In this document: in pieces, positions 1 to 10,082 of the stretch | Numbering within the stretch: position 1 is the first letter of the stretch | Layout: each line of letters starts with the position of its first letter | Source: Intoshia linei | Lineage: Eukaryota > Orthonectida > Rhopaluridae | Reading direction: 5' to 3' | NCBI GenBank assembly: GCA_001642005.1 | Contig: LWCA01000576.1 | Location: 1-22,967 of the forward strand | DNA length: 22,967 nt | Notes under the pieces: generated by a model | What the model was told of the DNA's origin: nothing | The model's input: the letters and a program-made list of their open reading frames with translations, nothing else | Databases searched by the model: none | Made by a program: the position numbers and the translations under genes

Positions 1-796
1 CATTCAAATGAATTTTAATACATATAAAAGGGTATAAGTAATCATTTTAATTTTATAATATCCTTTTTCTGATCTTTATGACGTTTATTTTTTTATTCGC
101 GTTTTAATAAAAAATTTAGCTTATTTTTCAATAATTTGGCGTATAAGTTAATAATTTATCTTACGCAAAATAATATAATGATAAAATATATATTTTTGAA
201 AATACAATAGCGAGACATGATTGTAATTGCTTGTCATAAATGAAATATATTTTATTGCTAATAAATCTGAATTTTATTGTTAATTCTTAGCCAAATTTAA
301 GTTATTCACTTTACAAATCAATGACACTTGAAATTTGTGAATTTTAAACTTTAAATTTTGTGTTTTTTAATATTTCAAAACAGAAATTTTTTGCTTTCAA
401 TTTTGAAAATCAGCATAGTCTCGTAAGGGTTAAATTTCTCTCTCTGTGTCACATCTTGGTATACGACATTATTATTCATTTTAACAAATAACATCAATTT
501 TAAACATAAAAATTTTAAATATTAAAAGTATTAACAATATAGGAAGATTATAATCCATATTTCTCTAAGGGCTAATACGATGTTTCCGTACTGAAACTGA
601 TTTGTGAGTCTCAATTAGAGACACCAATGTGAATTTGTACTTAAATTAACATTTTATATATAATAATTTAGTATATTTTTAACAAAACGGCTAAATTTTA
701 TTGCATACATGGAATAAGTGTTTAATACAAAATGTTTATTATATTTTATTATATTTAATTTAATATTAAAATTTATATTGAAATTTACATTTTGCC
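1..796. other. AT-rich stretch with no recognisable gene
   Basis: No open frame with coding character was found on either strand. The only minus-strand frame near its end reads through the inverted-repeat terminus of the adjacent MITE. If the sorting nexin gene downstream has SH3 and PX exons, they are not recognisable here. A short palindrome, GTCTC-AATTA-GAGAC, lies near 609-623 and is of unknown meaning. Confidence 0.5.
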
Positions 797-805
797 TAAA
801 AATTG

Positions 806-1131
806 GGCGCACTACCAAAAGATCGTAAATCAAAAGATCGTAAATCAAAAGATCGTAAAAAAATAAACTTCATAACTAAACTAAATATACTAAATTGAAT
901 TGGATAAAAAATATTCTCTGGTGTGAACACCATAGAATATTTTTATTTTTTTGTAATATGGTTTGTAGGTATGATATAATATGGTATCTTAATATTTCAG
1001 TTTTAACTTGGGTCTTTAGTCTAAATTAAATGAACTAGTTAAGGTAACTATAACTAGCTAATGAATTATTTAAAATAAACTTAAACAAAATAAATACGAT
1101 CTTTTGATTTGCGATATTGTGAACGGACACG
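806..1131 (+). mobile_element. Family M foldback MITE, copy 1 (326 bp)
   Basis: The element starts GGCGCACTACC and ends GAACGGACACG. It is flanked by a perfect 9-bp direct repeat, TAAAAATTG, at 797-805 and 1132-1140, which I read as the target-site duplication. The termini are imperfect inverted repeats built from tandem copies of a roughly 14-bp unit around GATCGTAAATCAAAA. The centre (about 911-942) is a palindrome with arms ATATTCTCTGGTGT and ACACCATAGAATAT. There is no coding capacity. A 9-bp duplication with long inverted ends is typical of Mutator-like elements, so that class is my best guess. The element ends about 140 bp before the first visible sorting nexin exon. Confidence 0.85.
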
Positions 1132-1277
1132 TAAAAATTGATATCTAATTTTGACATGAACAATAAAAATACAGTAGACTAAGTATGTACTATTAACAGA
1201 CTTAAAACAGATTATAAATAAAATTAAATCAACCTTTATAACTTTGTTTTCATTAAATTGAATATTGCATTGTCTAG

Positions 1278-2817
1278 ATATGGAAAATGAATCTGCGGTA
1301 ACATGTCAATTAACAAATTGGGCAAACTACATTTTCAACCATCCAGTTTTAAAAAGAACCTCGTTGGTAGAAAAATTTTTGTCATCTTCTGGCAAACAAG
1401 TACATATTCATTTGTTTATATATAAAATAAAATAATATGATAATTTAGCATCTAAAATCAGTAACAAAGTTTGCAAAAGAAATTGAAATAACTGTAAAAA
1501 ATTAATAAACTCAATAAATAAATTGTAGGGTTTCAATACATTAAATCGTATCGACCACCATTTGGATAAAGACTTTATAACAACCTGGTATTTTCCTAAT
1601 ATTATTATATATTAAACAATTTCTAGCCCTACCGTCATAAATTCAGCAAAAAGAATTACGAAAGACATCACACCAATATTTAAATCAATGGACCAATTAA
1701 TAAAAAGCTTTTCTCTATTTGGATTAACACGTTTAAATAATTTATAAATTTCATTATAAATATACTAGTAAATAGCATACGGAAAACCTTACTTGAACAT
1801 CGCAACATCGTTATATGAATTATCTCAAATGTTAAAAATTCCCGAAAGTAATGATCATAATACGCATAGTTTAATACACGTTTTATAGATTTACGTCAAA
1901 CTAGTGAAAAAATTAATGATTGGAGTATTTACGTAACTAAAACAAGCAATGAATATACGGAACGGGTAATTCTATAAAATTTTGCTCATATACGGTTAAA
2001 ATATTCATAAATGATTGTTAATAATTTAGTTATCCTTGGAATTTTCAAAATTACAAGATACGTTAAAGTTTTGCAAAAATCTCACAGATGGAATTAAAGG
2101 ACCATTAAAAGCTTTTGATGTACATTTATTTTTTTTTATATATATTCTTAACTCTAAAACTGCAAACGGGGTAGTTTTGACCTAATAAATTTGTCTATAC
2201 AGAACAAAAATTATTTAGTCAAAAGTTATCTAAATGTGTCTTTAAATTTTAGTATAAATGTGGCTGATTTATAAAATATATTAAATGTATTAATATGTGA
2301 AATCTAAATTTTTAACTGGTAAATGGCGGACATCATAAAAATTAAAAATTAATCAAAAAGTAATATAAATTTACTAGGTTGACTGTTATGTACTACATAC
2401 AAACAGCACCTAGATCTGCCAATGGCACATTTTATATTCTAACAAAAAAATATTAAAAAATATCATAGATTTAAGATTAAATTAACCTGGTTAATACATA
2501 CATTTATAGTATAATACATACTTATATAGCAAAATACAAAATATTATAAAGCACTTGTAAAATCAAAACCACCAGAAATGCATCAAAAATATTATGTGAA
2601 GTACTCCAACATGGTCATATCTACGCAATGTGAAGTTAATATTTACTATGATACAATATCAACATTAATTATTTATGATATGAAAAATTGGATTACAACA
2701 AAACTTAAATATCATGAAGAGGTTTTTATAAAAATATTATAATTTTAATTTATTTTAACCTTGTTTTTTTAGCAATGTGTTAAATTAAACGAACTATTGG
2801 ATAATTTTGATAATTAA
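1278..2817 (+). CDS. SNX9/18/33-type sorting nexin, C-terminal BAR-domain part (9 exons)
   Basis: Exons are 1278-1399, 1529-1587, 1627-1730, 1776-1847, 1889-1965, 2030-2119, 2203-2235, 2530-2721 and 2773-2817. They stay in one frame across eight GT...AG introns (129, 39, 45, 41, 64, 83, 294 and 51 bp) and give 263 residues from the ATG at 1280. Residues 12-24 (TNWANYIFNHPVL) resemble the helix after the PX domain of SNX9 (LQAWMTRMCRHPV). Later pieces match the SNX9 BAR domain at TPYGKPYLNIA (IGKALQSLA), YVKYSNMV and the final YHEEQCVKLNELLDNF (FYETIAEKLRQALSRF), the last block ungapped. SNX9-family proteins form curved dimers that bend endocytic membranes; family members also have SH3 and PX domains. 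Neither is visible, so either the ATG at 1280 is the true start of a BAR-only protein, or 1278 is an internal acceptor and 5' exons lie outside. The seventh exon (33 nt) is the least certain; its inclusion restores nearly the SNX9 spacing. Confidence 0.75.
2374..2460 (+). mobile_element. Family F2 terminal fragment inside intron 7 of the sorting nexin gene
   Basis: Begins CTAGGTTGACTGTTATGTAC and continues with the CAAACAGCACCTAG and GATCTGCCAATGGCAC blocks found at other F2 termini (10859, 15215, 19275). Only one end is present. It explains why this intron (294 bp) is several times longer than its neighbours. Confidence 0.75.
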
Positions 2818-2841
2818 ATTAGTTGATTTATTATTTGTATT

Positions 2842-2847
2842 AATAAA
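2842..2847 (+). promoter_or_regulatory. Polyadenylation signal of the sorting nexin gene
   Basis: AATAAA lies about 25 bp after the stop codon at 2815-2817. AATAAA is common by chance in AT-rich DNA, so the position supports the call more than the motif does. Confidence 0.5.
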
Positions 2848-2893
2848 TCTTTTTATTCGTTTCTAAATTGAATATAGTCCTAACTTATAGGAC

Positions 2894-3626
2894 TCCTAAC
2901 TTATATAAAATGCTACGCAATTTTTGTTTGTGTATGTGTGTACCACTTTATTGAAATAACTAACAATCTAAGAATTTTATAAAGATACCATTTTAATTAC
3001 AGTTTTTTCCGGGACGTATAATAAGATAAATTTCAACCTCCCAATTTTCCATCTTACGGGTCAAAAACCCCAGTTGTCCCTTTTTTGGTAAATCAAACGA
3101 GTTAAAGAATTTAAAAAAATATTATTGATTTATAATAATATTTAATATAATAATTGAAATTATAAGCTGATACAGATTTTAAAATCATAAACATGAACAT
3201 ACATTTAAATTTAAAAAAAAATTATGTCTTCAGGACCAAAATCCCAAATTACCCTTCTTTTTTTAGTGAAAACAGCCCTAGAATTTCAAAAAAATTACAG
3301 GTTGTACAGTTGTATCCAGTTGACACACACAGAAAATTTCAATCCGAATAAGTGACGACTTTACGATCAAAAAAGCATTTTAGTATTCATATATTTTTTT
3401 TCCGAAATAATTTAATAAAACAAAAAATATGAAATAATTAAGTGTCCGAAAATTAAAAAAATAAATTATTCTGATAGAGCTTATTCCAGTTGATAAAAAT
3501 TCAAAAATTCAATGCCGGAAAGCAATGTAATAGAAATGTGGACTTTATACAATTCTAAGACTGGTAGGTATTAAAATAAACGATAACACACAGACGAACC
3601 AACCAAATATATAATGTACGTAAGGA
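2894..3626 (-). mobile_element. Family F1 long-inverted-repeat element, copy a
   Basis: The left end (TCCTAACTTATATAAAATGC) and the right end (ATAATGTACGTAAGGA) are diverged inverted repeats of well over 100 bp. Both contain the TTTGTTTGTGT / ACACACAGACGAACC block and the CTAAGAATTTTATAAAG block in opposite orientation. Internal segments (AGGACCAAAATCCCAAATTACC, read in two parts, and TGATAGAGCTTATTCCAGTT) recur at 11760-12010 and 21200-21350. No intact protein is encoded. Confidence 0.75.
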
Positions 3627-3926
3627 TTTTTTCAGCAATACCATTATTTTTGCAATCGGTAGGATTAAAGTTAATTAAATTGGTTTAAACAGAAATTGTT
3701 GTGAGTTTATTAAAGTTTTAATTGGTCTTTGTTTGTGTACTAAACTAAAATATTTATTCAGAAGTTTATTTGTAATAACAATTTATATCATTCACATAAT
3801 AGATTTATATATGTACGTGCCAATATCTATGTGCTTTATAGGGATGACTGTAATTTTATTATTTAGTTAATAACATTCACAAATTCATCCAAGTGTCTAT
3901 CAAAATTTAATTTTGCATACATAGCT

Positions 3927-4089
3927 AGTGTGACCATAAATACGTATTTGGCAAACTACGTAGAAACGGCATAACTTTGTTTTAAACTTAATTAATTTTA
4001 AAAATAAATCCTAATTTTACAATTATGATAAATTTCATGTTTATGTAACATCAATACGCATTTTCTACGTATAATATAAGACCACACTA
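3927..4089. mobile_element. 163-bp MITE with hAT-like ends
   Basis: The left end AGTGTGACCATAAATACG and the right end (CTACGTATAATATAAGACC, then ACACTA) form an imperfect inverted repeat. Flanks are ACATAGCT (3919-3926) and ACTTAGCT (4090-4097), an 8-bp duplication matching at 7 of 8 positions. Eight-base duplications are typical of hAT elements. A related sequence with the GACCATAAATACG and TTTGGCAA blocks is at about 16863. Confidence 0.6.
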
Positions 4090-4097
4090 ACTTAGCT

Positions 4098-4507
4098 CTT
4101 ATAAGTGTGGTATACCAATCGTTAATAGAAGTAAAATGAATTGATATCACCATATTAACTCAAAAATTTAATATTATTTATTTACAATTAATTCATTATG
4201 TTAATGCAATCGATTAGATAATATTAATGCTACAAATATAGTTGATAGATTACGATTAATTGTGTACAGTATCAAATATGGACAGGTCAAATAACATATC
4301 CCGGTTAGAACTGAAATATTATCAATCAATTGTGTGTTTATATTAATTTAAAATTCAAATCCTAAAAGTTGAAAACTATTACAATACAAAATACATGTTA
4401 ATACTAAAAAAGAAGCATAACTAACTAATATATAATATGATAATATAATAACTAATAATATAAAAATGAATATCTGTGGTTGTTTGTGTAACCATTTATT
4501 TAAAAAA
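4098..4507. other. AT-rich spacer without a gene
   Basis: Nothing coding was recognised. The short minus-strand frame running through 4348-4557 is the reverse of a repeat arm, not a gene. Confidence 0.5.
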
Positions 4508-4519
4508 TTGACAGTGGCA

Positions 4520-4638
4520 GGATTAAAAAACCCAATTTCTAATACAGTTTTTCCCACAGCGTGTTTTTATCTATTTACCTATAGAGATTTAGCTACCTGC
4601 GCAGTAATCCGCCACAGTGCACCATTTGGGAAGCACTG
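4520..4638 (-). mobile_element. hAT element terminus with adjoining inverted-repeat segment
   Basis: Read on the minus strand, the piece begins CAGTGCTTCCCAAATGGTGC, a classic hAT terminal sequence. No second end was found, so the element is truncated or interrupted. The neighbouring stretch 4520-4555 is an inverted copy of 5471-5507, sharing the blocks GGGAAAAACTGTATTAG and AAATTGGGTTTT, and is probably an F1-type arm. Confidence 0.55.
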
Positions 4639-4734
4639 GTCTAAGTAAATTAAGTCATGATAATTTTGCTTTACTCATACTGAGTACTCATATAAATTTA
4701 TCCAAATTTAACATACTTAATAAATTTAAATTTT

Positions 4735-4938
4735 TGAGAATGTTCATGATTTTAAAATCTGTATCAGAGTATACTTTTTTTAATCATAGAATCTGTTTCC
4801 TATTCAAAAAAAGAATAATAGAAATTTATGACTTGTAAGATGTAAGTTTCTGATATTACTAGATTATTAGAAACTGGAAAAGACAGACAGACAAATAAGC
4901 AGACATACATGTTTAACTGAATTACTTTATAAGTAAGG
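4735..4938 (+). mobile_element. Family F1 fragment, copy b
   Basis: ATGTTCATGATTTTAAAATC followed by TGTATCAGAGTATA matches the F1 internal segment at about 12040. The end carries the GACAGACAGACAAATAAGC block and TATAAGTAAGGAT, the usual F1 right end. The middle is strongly diverged. Confidence 0.6.
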
Positions 4939-4940
4939 AT

Positions 4941-4981
4941 TATTTTAGCAGTTAACGGGGTTAATCGTTGCTGCTAAAATA
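4941..4981. repeat. Small perfect hairpin (11-bp stem)
   Basis: TATTTTAGCAG at 4941-4951 pairs with CTGCTAAAATA at 4971-4981 across a 19-base loop rich in GTTAA. It sits directly after the F1 right end. It could be a remnant foldback insertion. Confidence 0.55.
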
Positions 4982-5029
4982 AAAAACACTCGTTATTACA
5001 AAAAATTACCACTGCTGTTTCCATCACTC

Positions 5030-5460
5030 ATAATATATTAAACAATATTTATCATCGGGAATGCGTAGATTTCTGGGTTTAAAGTTTGCATTTATATTAC
5101 GTGGAATAAGCTGTATCAGAAAAATATTTATTTTAATTATGGGACCGTTATTGATTTCAAATTTTTTGCCATTTATTATAATGCTTATGATTTTAAAAAC
5201 TATCCCAGAATTTATGTTTTATAAAATTTTATTACATGTTTCATTTATTAAGCATAATATAATGTGTGGTTTTAGACTACGAAGGTATGCGTTTTTGATC
5301 CTGAGGTTTACGACAATATAATCATTTTGAAATACATCCCAGAATGTATGTTTTATTTAATTTTTAGGGTGATTAATTCTTTAACAATAGAGAAAATTGT
5401 GTTTTTGACCGTGAAGACCTTTGACTCTAATTCGGAAACTGAAAAATATATATGAATATA
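5030..5460 (+). mobile_element. Family F1 fragment, copy c
   Basis: Contains the F1 hallmark GGGAATGCGTAGATTTCTGG at about 5057, then TGGAATAAGCTGTATCAGAA, and two diverged copies of the GATTTTAAAAACTATCCCAG-type segment. The 86-codon frame from 5061 is a by-product of this repeat: other F1 copies break it, so I do not call it a gene. Confidence 0.65.
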
Positions 5461-5619
5461 AACAAATTTTGGGAAAAACTGTATTAGAAATTGGGTTTTC
5501 TAAATCCTAAAACTATGATTTTAATTAAATTAAATGAACAGACACACAGATGTTCAATTGTATATAAGTAAAAAATGTAAGAAAAAGGATAAATTAAATA
5601 GATATAAATTTAATTGTAG

Positions 5620-7618
5620 TTAAGGATGAGTTTGTAGATGATGAATTTAATAAAAGATGCTTGAATAAGGTAATTTGAAGTATGAGTAAAATTAGTGTGA
5701 CTGGTTGATAATTAGATGAACACAAGCACTACATTTAATTTAAAACTTCAAATTGATTTAAATAATATTTTGGGCCAATAAATTAACGATAAATATGCTA
5801 GGACATGAGCATGTACATTCATATGGGACTATTTTTTAACTGAAATTCTAAAATCATTGTACAAGTGGGCGATACACCAGCTTATCATCATTAAATTTTT
5901 TGTACTGATTGATGAGAATTATAATTAAATTATTATCTCACCAAATTATTGTTAATTATCAAATTTAGACTGTTACTTTGTTGATGATGGTATTATCAAT
6001 TGTAGTTGCCTCTGTACCTAACATCGGATTTATAACTAGCGCTTTTGGAATATCATATAAGTATAACAAAGTCACATATGTAACTGGATACGTAGGATTA
6101 ATTACCACTACAATTACGTTAGTCGTGATTATACTTTCCTTTATTGCTTATAAATTGAACATGAAAATATTGTCGATTATAGTATTTTTAATTCAGTCGC
6201 AACAGCCAGTTCAATAATAATTTATATCTATTACCACGAATGTTTGTAAATATAGTACAGTAAACTCTGTCTATAATAACAGATTTTAGTTGTTCTTATA
6301 ACAATAAATAATGAATTATATAGATTTTCACCAATATTTCTTTAATGGAAATGTATAGACGTTTAATACACATTTTTTTTAAATTGTAGGGTCAATTGTT
6401 AGATTTTCAATTTTTATTTTAATCGAAATATTTAAAAAATATTGTTTGATAATATATTAAAAGTATTTTTCACCCGGGAATGCGTAGATTTCTGGGATTA
6501 AACTTTTGTATTTATATCAACTGTATTTATATATAAATATAAATTGTTTAAATATGTCACTTATTCAGATTGAAATTTTTTGTCTGTGTTAACAGGATAC
6601 AACTGTACCACCTGTATTTTTTTTTAATTCTAGGAGTGTTTTCATTAAAAAAAAAAGGTAATTTGGAGTTTTGGCCTTGAAGATATATTTTTTTTAAATT
6701 TAAATGTATGATAATATTATGATTTTAAAAACGACATCAGAGTATATATAATTCTAAGACTGGTAGTTATTTAAATAAACGATAACACACACACAGACAA
6801 ACAAAGCATATTATATAAGTCACAGAAATACATTCATAAATAATACAAATAGTTATTGACGTATTCAAATTAAATTAATAGAAATACAATCGTAAAAACA
6901 ATTTAAAAAAAAGTGCAATTTTATATACTAAAAATACAAAATAACCTAAATAACAAAATTATAAAATTTTGATACAAATGTTTAAAAAAAGTATGAAAAA
7001 ATTAACTTGATACAGTTTTAAAATGACAAAAATATACAATTTGTTTCATATAAAATATAAAATTTAAGTTAAATTTACAAATTATAAAGTTTCGTGTTTG
7101 TTACAAAATAATAAATATTTGATGTTTGAACATCGTCAATGGTTATATATGGCTTTCGCGAACTGTTAATCTCAACTCACATATTTATCTAAATATTTTA
7201 ATAAACTCTTAAAACACATTTAGGTAATCATTGCAGATTTAATCGCAATATTCTCAGCAACTTCATTTATAGTGTCCGTTTTTGCATTTAAAGTAAATTT
7301 AATGTAAATTTGGTTTTTTAGTTAATGAAACATGATAATATAAGAATATAAAATCTAAGCCTTATTAAAATAAAAAAAAAATTAATTTTTTTTTGGAATT
7401 GAAAGTTTCAAAATTAAATTCCATTAACTAGTGTGTTACTATGGGCAAAATTCGATATTAAAATTAAGAATTTTATAAATTAATTCTAATTAATAAGGAC
7501 TTAGACTACATTATAAATTTACCTGTTGTAAATCTAGTCAACCGCAATAGCGAAAACTTTCATTCAAATGGGAGGACAAATAGCAGAAAAACAGATTCGA
7601 AACGAATTTAGAAAACAG
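5620..7618 (+). CDS. Locus A: multi-pass membrane protein of unknown family, partial gene model
   Basis: Three exons have strong support: 5969-6181 (71 codons), 7224-7292 (23 codons) and 7538-7618 (27 codons). All start and end in phase 0 with GT/AG borders. They match locus B exon for exon with identical lengths; the 71-residue exon is about 44% identical ungapped, with TGYVGLIT shared exactly. A likely upstream exon at 5620-5669 ends ...DEFVDDEFNKRCLNK in phase 0. Visible membrane segments are LLMMVLSIVVASV and VGLITTTITLVVIILSF in the first exon and ADLIAIFSATSFIVSVFAF in the second. The last exon is a polar, charged tail piece (MGGQIAEKQIRNEFRKQ). No start codon, stop codon or terminal exon could be assigned. 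I do not recognise the family. The second intron-sized gap (6182-7223) is inflated by an F1 element. No frame break is seen, so it may be functional. Confidence 0.6.
6305..6825 (+). mobile_element. Family F1 element, copy d, within an intron of locus A
   Basis: Starts near AATGAATTATATAGATTTTC, contains CCCGGGAATGCGTAGATTTC at about 6474-6493, continues through GGATACAACTGTACCACCTG, and ends in the ACACACAGACAAACAAAGC and TTATATAAGT blocks. It closely parallels 11530-12318. Confidence 0.75.
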
Positions 7619-7688
7619 GTGTAAACAAAAATGATATATTTAATTTGTGTATTTAGTTATATATAATCTTAATTATCATATATTAGGG

Positions 7689-7715
7689 CAGGGGTGGGCA
7701 AATTACGGTCCGTGA
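7689..7715 (+). mobile_element. hAT element left terminus
   Basis: CAGGGGTGGGCAAATTACGG at 7689 is a widespread hAT terminal signature. It begins about 70 bp after the last supported exon of locus A. No matching right end (CCCACCCCTG) was seen downstream, so how far the element extends into 7715-8010 is unknown. Confidence 0.55.
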
Positions 7716-8260
7716 AATGGGATAATAGTAGTATTTATCAATAACAAGTTGAAGAACAAAAAAGCAAGGATGATGAATACATCATATTGTTTGTCTCAAT
7801 GAGCTGGTTAACAATACATATATAACATATTTATTAATGTCATACTATATTTTGTTGAATCAATAACATAGTACTTTCTGAGAAATGTCAAATAATATAA
7901 TTATAATAGATCAAAATATTTCGAATAATCGTTTGACAACATGAATTCGAATTTTTAAATATCATTAAGAAGCGATAAATTGAAAATAGTAAATGGAAAA
8001 CACTGTAAAACTAGTGTGTGTCCATTTAAAAAATCGTAAATCACATGATCGTATATCAAATCATCGTAAATCAAAAGATCGTATTTATTTTGTTAATTTA
8101 AATTAAATAATTCATTAACTAGTTCATTTAATTTAGACTACAGACCCAAGTTAAAATTGAAATATTAAGATACCATATTACAAAAAAATTAGATATACTA
8201 ATTAAAATTGATAACCTGATGTACAAATTTATATACCGTAACAAAATTAAAACTATCTAA

Positions 8261-8437
8261 ACAAAAACAAGATTCAACACCATGAAAATTTTCAAAAACA
8301 TATGCAATACAGTTTTCAATCAAAATCAATTCTTCAATAGGATTGTAAATTACTGGAATATGCTGCCCACTTCAATTGTCACCGCGTCTCACACACCAAT
8401 TTTCAAAAAATTATTCAACAAACACTTCAAAAACTAA
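8261..8437 (+). pseudogene. LINE reverse transcriptase C-terminal fragment
   Basis: A 58-residue open stretch ends at the stop 8435-8437. It carries the block FFNRIVNYWNMLPTSIVTAS followed by FKKLFNKHF. This matches the conserved C-terminus of LINE-type reverse transcriptases of the CR1/Jockey group (FFSNRVVN-WNSLP-VV-A-S-FK-L). A stop directly precedes it at 8258-8260 and no catalytic region is present, so it is a 5'-truncated copy as left by target-primed retrotransposition. The 3' region contains a direct repeat of TCGTTAAGCAA (about 8754 and 8832), as LINE tails often do. Confidence 0.75.
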
Positions 8438-8873
8438 TGTATAATTATATACTAAAATTACATAATAAGCTATAAGTTTGGTAATCTACAAATTCGGCAC
8501 AACTTAAATAATTATAATTACATAGCAATGAAAATACAATACAATGAAATACCGAAACTACACTGATATAACGCAATTTCACTTAACATTTGACCTATAT
8601 TAGTTTTATTCTTATTATTAGATTTTATAGAATTCATCCATTACAGACTAAAGTTAAAACTGAAATATTAGAATTACTTTTTTACCTACAAACCATATTA
8701 CAAAAAAATTATAAATATTCTATTCAATTATAAATTCTAATTAAAAATCTAAAGTCGTTAAGCAATAATACATAAAAATTGTTTACATTTCATATAAATT
8801 TAAATAACTTACAAGTCGGCTGCTCTAAACTCGTTAAGCAACAATACCTGCAATTGTATATGTAAAAAAAAAC

Positions 8874-8962
8874 GACTAGGTTACGCAAGATTTATGATAA
8901 TTATAATTCACAATGATGCAAACTTCTTTAAGAGCATACTCAAAATCTTGCGTAACCTAGTC
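8874..8962. repeat. Perfect 20-bp inverted repeat with 49-base spacer
   Basis: GACTAGGTTACGCAAGATTT at 8874-8893 is the exact reverse complement of 8943-8962. Perfect pairing within otherwise worn repeats suggests a young or constrained structure. It may be a small foldback element or a LINE 3'-end hairpin. Confidence 0.75.
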
Positions 8963-8982
8963 ATCTTTTTTATCATGTTTAC

Positions 8983-9063
8983 ATTTTATTAAATTTTATT
9001 TTATTTTTATTTTATTTTTTTTTTTACTTTTTTATTATCATATTAATACAATTTTATTTTATT
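8983..9063. repeat. Low-complexity TTTTA-rich tract
   Basis: Runs of TTTTA and poly-T form a degenerate microsatellite inside the copy 2 M element. Confidence 0.7.
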
Positions 9064-9423
9064 GCTATATAATATTTTTTTAATGTGCCGTTTTTACCTA
9101 CAATCATAAGCTTGCTGCATTTAATAAATTATTATTCTATGGTGTTCATACATTTATCCAATTCAATTTAGTATATTTAGTTTAGTTACGAAGTGTATTT
9201 TTACGATCTTTTAATTTACGATCTTTTAATAGTGCGCTAACTAGTGTTTCAAAATAAGCGATTTTTTTTGAAAATTATTCGAATCATTTGAACAACACAT
9301 GTAAATTATGGTTGTTATAAAACATTGAATTAATGTTAAACATTTCGATAAGTGGTTCAAAAGACAATAAAAATTTAACAATAAATGTAAATTACATTCT
9401 TATTTTTATTGAGATTTGTAACC

Positions 9424-9506
9424 TATAAAAATTGCTTACAAATTGTTTAGGGGTATAAACATATTTAGAAGATATTGTAAATTACAAATTGTAAGCATTT
9501 TTTATA
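9424..9506. repeat. Imperfect 23-bp hairpin
   Basis: TATAAAAATTGCTTACAAAT near 9424 pairs with the reverse complement of the stretch ending TAAGCATTTTTTATA near 9504 (about 20 of 23 positions). It has the shape of a short MITE; no clear target duplication was found. Confidence 0.5.
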
Positions 9507-9559
9507 TCACTATATGATTCAACAATTGAATAAATTTATTTAGAAATTGACAACTTAGT

Positions 9560-9790
9560 TACACACATATATTTTTTTAAATTTTCGAACTCGTTTGATT
9601 TTCAAAAAATGGACAATTGGGGTTTTTGACCCGTAAGATGTAATTTTGGGAGGTTGAAATTTATCTTATTATCACTCCGTAAAAAACTGTAATTGAAATG
9701 TGGACTTTATAAAATTCCAAGACTAGTAGTTATTGAAATAAAGTGGAACACACACAAACCAATATTGCGTAGCATATCATATAAGTAAGG
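9560..9790 (+). mobile_element. Family F1 right-end fragment, copy e
   Basis: Runs from TTTTCGAACTCGTTTGATTT through GGGTTTTTGACCCGTAAGAT to TGCGTAGCATATCATATAAG and TAAGGATT. It joins directly to an inverted F2 element. Confidence 0.75.
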
Positions 9791-10082
9791 ATTCTGTCTA
9801 ATAAATTCAAAAAAATAAAATAACAATTGTTTTTAAAATTCTTTAGATGACTGTTAACAAAACAAAAATAAGATAGAATAATTCACTTTAAAATAAAAAG
9901 TAATATGATATGATGGTTCTACCTGAAACAAGTCTGGGAACCACTCCTTTAAAGTATTGATAATAGTGAATAGTAGAATTTCTAAGTTAGATTTTCAAAT
10001 TGATTTATTTTTTTAATAGAATAAAAATGGCCCTGGACAAAGCTAGGTGCTGTTTGTACGTAGTACATTACAGTCAACCTAG
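9791..10082 (-). mobile_element. Family F2 fragment, copy b (inverted)
   Basis: Read backwards it gives the F2 order: CTAGGTTGACTGTAATGTAC, CAAACAGCACCTAG, ATTTTCAAC-type linker, GGAACCATCAT-like box, TTTTAAAGTGAATTATTC, and an end near GACAGAATC. Its terminal CTAG is at 10079-10082. The region 10083-10605 that follows holds no recognisable gene or element. Confidence 0.7.

Larger units (their letters stand above)
8017..9238 (-). mobile_element. Family M element, copy 2, expanded by nested insertions (about 1.2 kb)
   Basis: This copy is inverted relative to copies 1 and 3. It begins TGTGTCCATTT and ends TTAATAGTGCGCT. The direct repeat AACTAGTGT occurs at 8009-8017 and 9239-9247, so the duplication is again about 9 bp. 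Both ends carry the tandem ATCGTAAATCAAA-type units. Instead of the usual roughly 330-360 bp, the interior holds a LINE fragment (8261-8437), a second partial M interior (about 8640-8740) and a perfect 20-bp hairpin (8874-8962). Confidence 0.75.

Noticed and set aside
1769-1775. Acceptor TACTAG at 1768 for exon 4 of the sorting nexin gene
   Set aside because: It leads to an early stop; the next TAG, ending at 1775, keeps the frame and gives the SNX9-like PYGKPYLNIA.
1848-1888. A 20-bp intron (GTTTAATACACGTTTTATAG) or frameshift in the sorting nexin gene
   Set aside because: A 41-bp intron from 1848 to 1888 uses a better donor (AAAGTAATG), fits the size of the neighbouring introns and keeps the frame.
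4348-4648. Two overlapping 60-70 codon frames on opposite strands
   Set aside because: They span a hAT terminus and an inverted F1-like arm and have no protein homology that I recognise.
5061-5321. 86-codon + strand frame starting MRRFLGLKF
   Set aside because: It lies in an F1 repeat; the same start in other copies (6480, 11708, 14819) leads to short or differently broken frames. RRFLGL resembles a gypsy motif but the following sequence does not.
7731-7825. VEEQKSKDDEYIILFV as a fourth exon of locus A
   Set aside because: It lies just inside a hAT left end, lacks a matching acceptor and phase, and does not align convincingly with the fourth exon of locus B.
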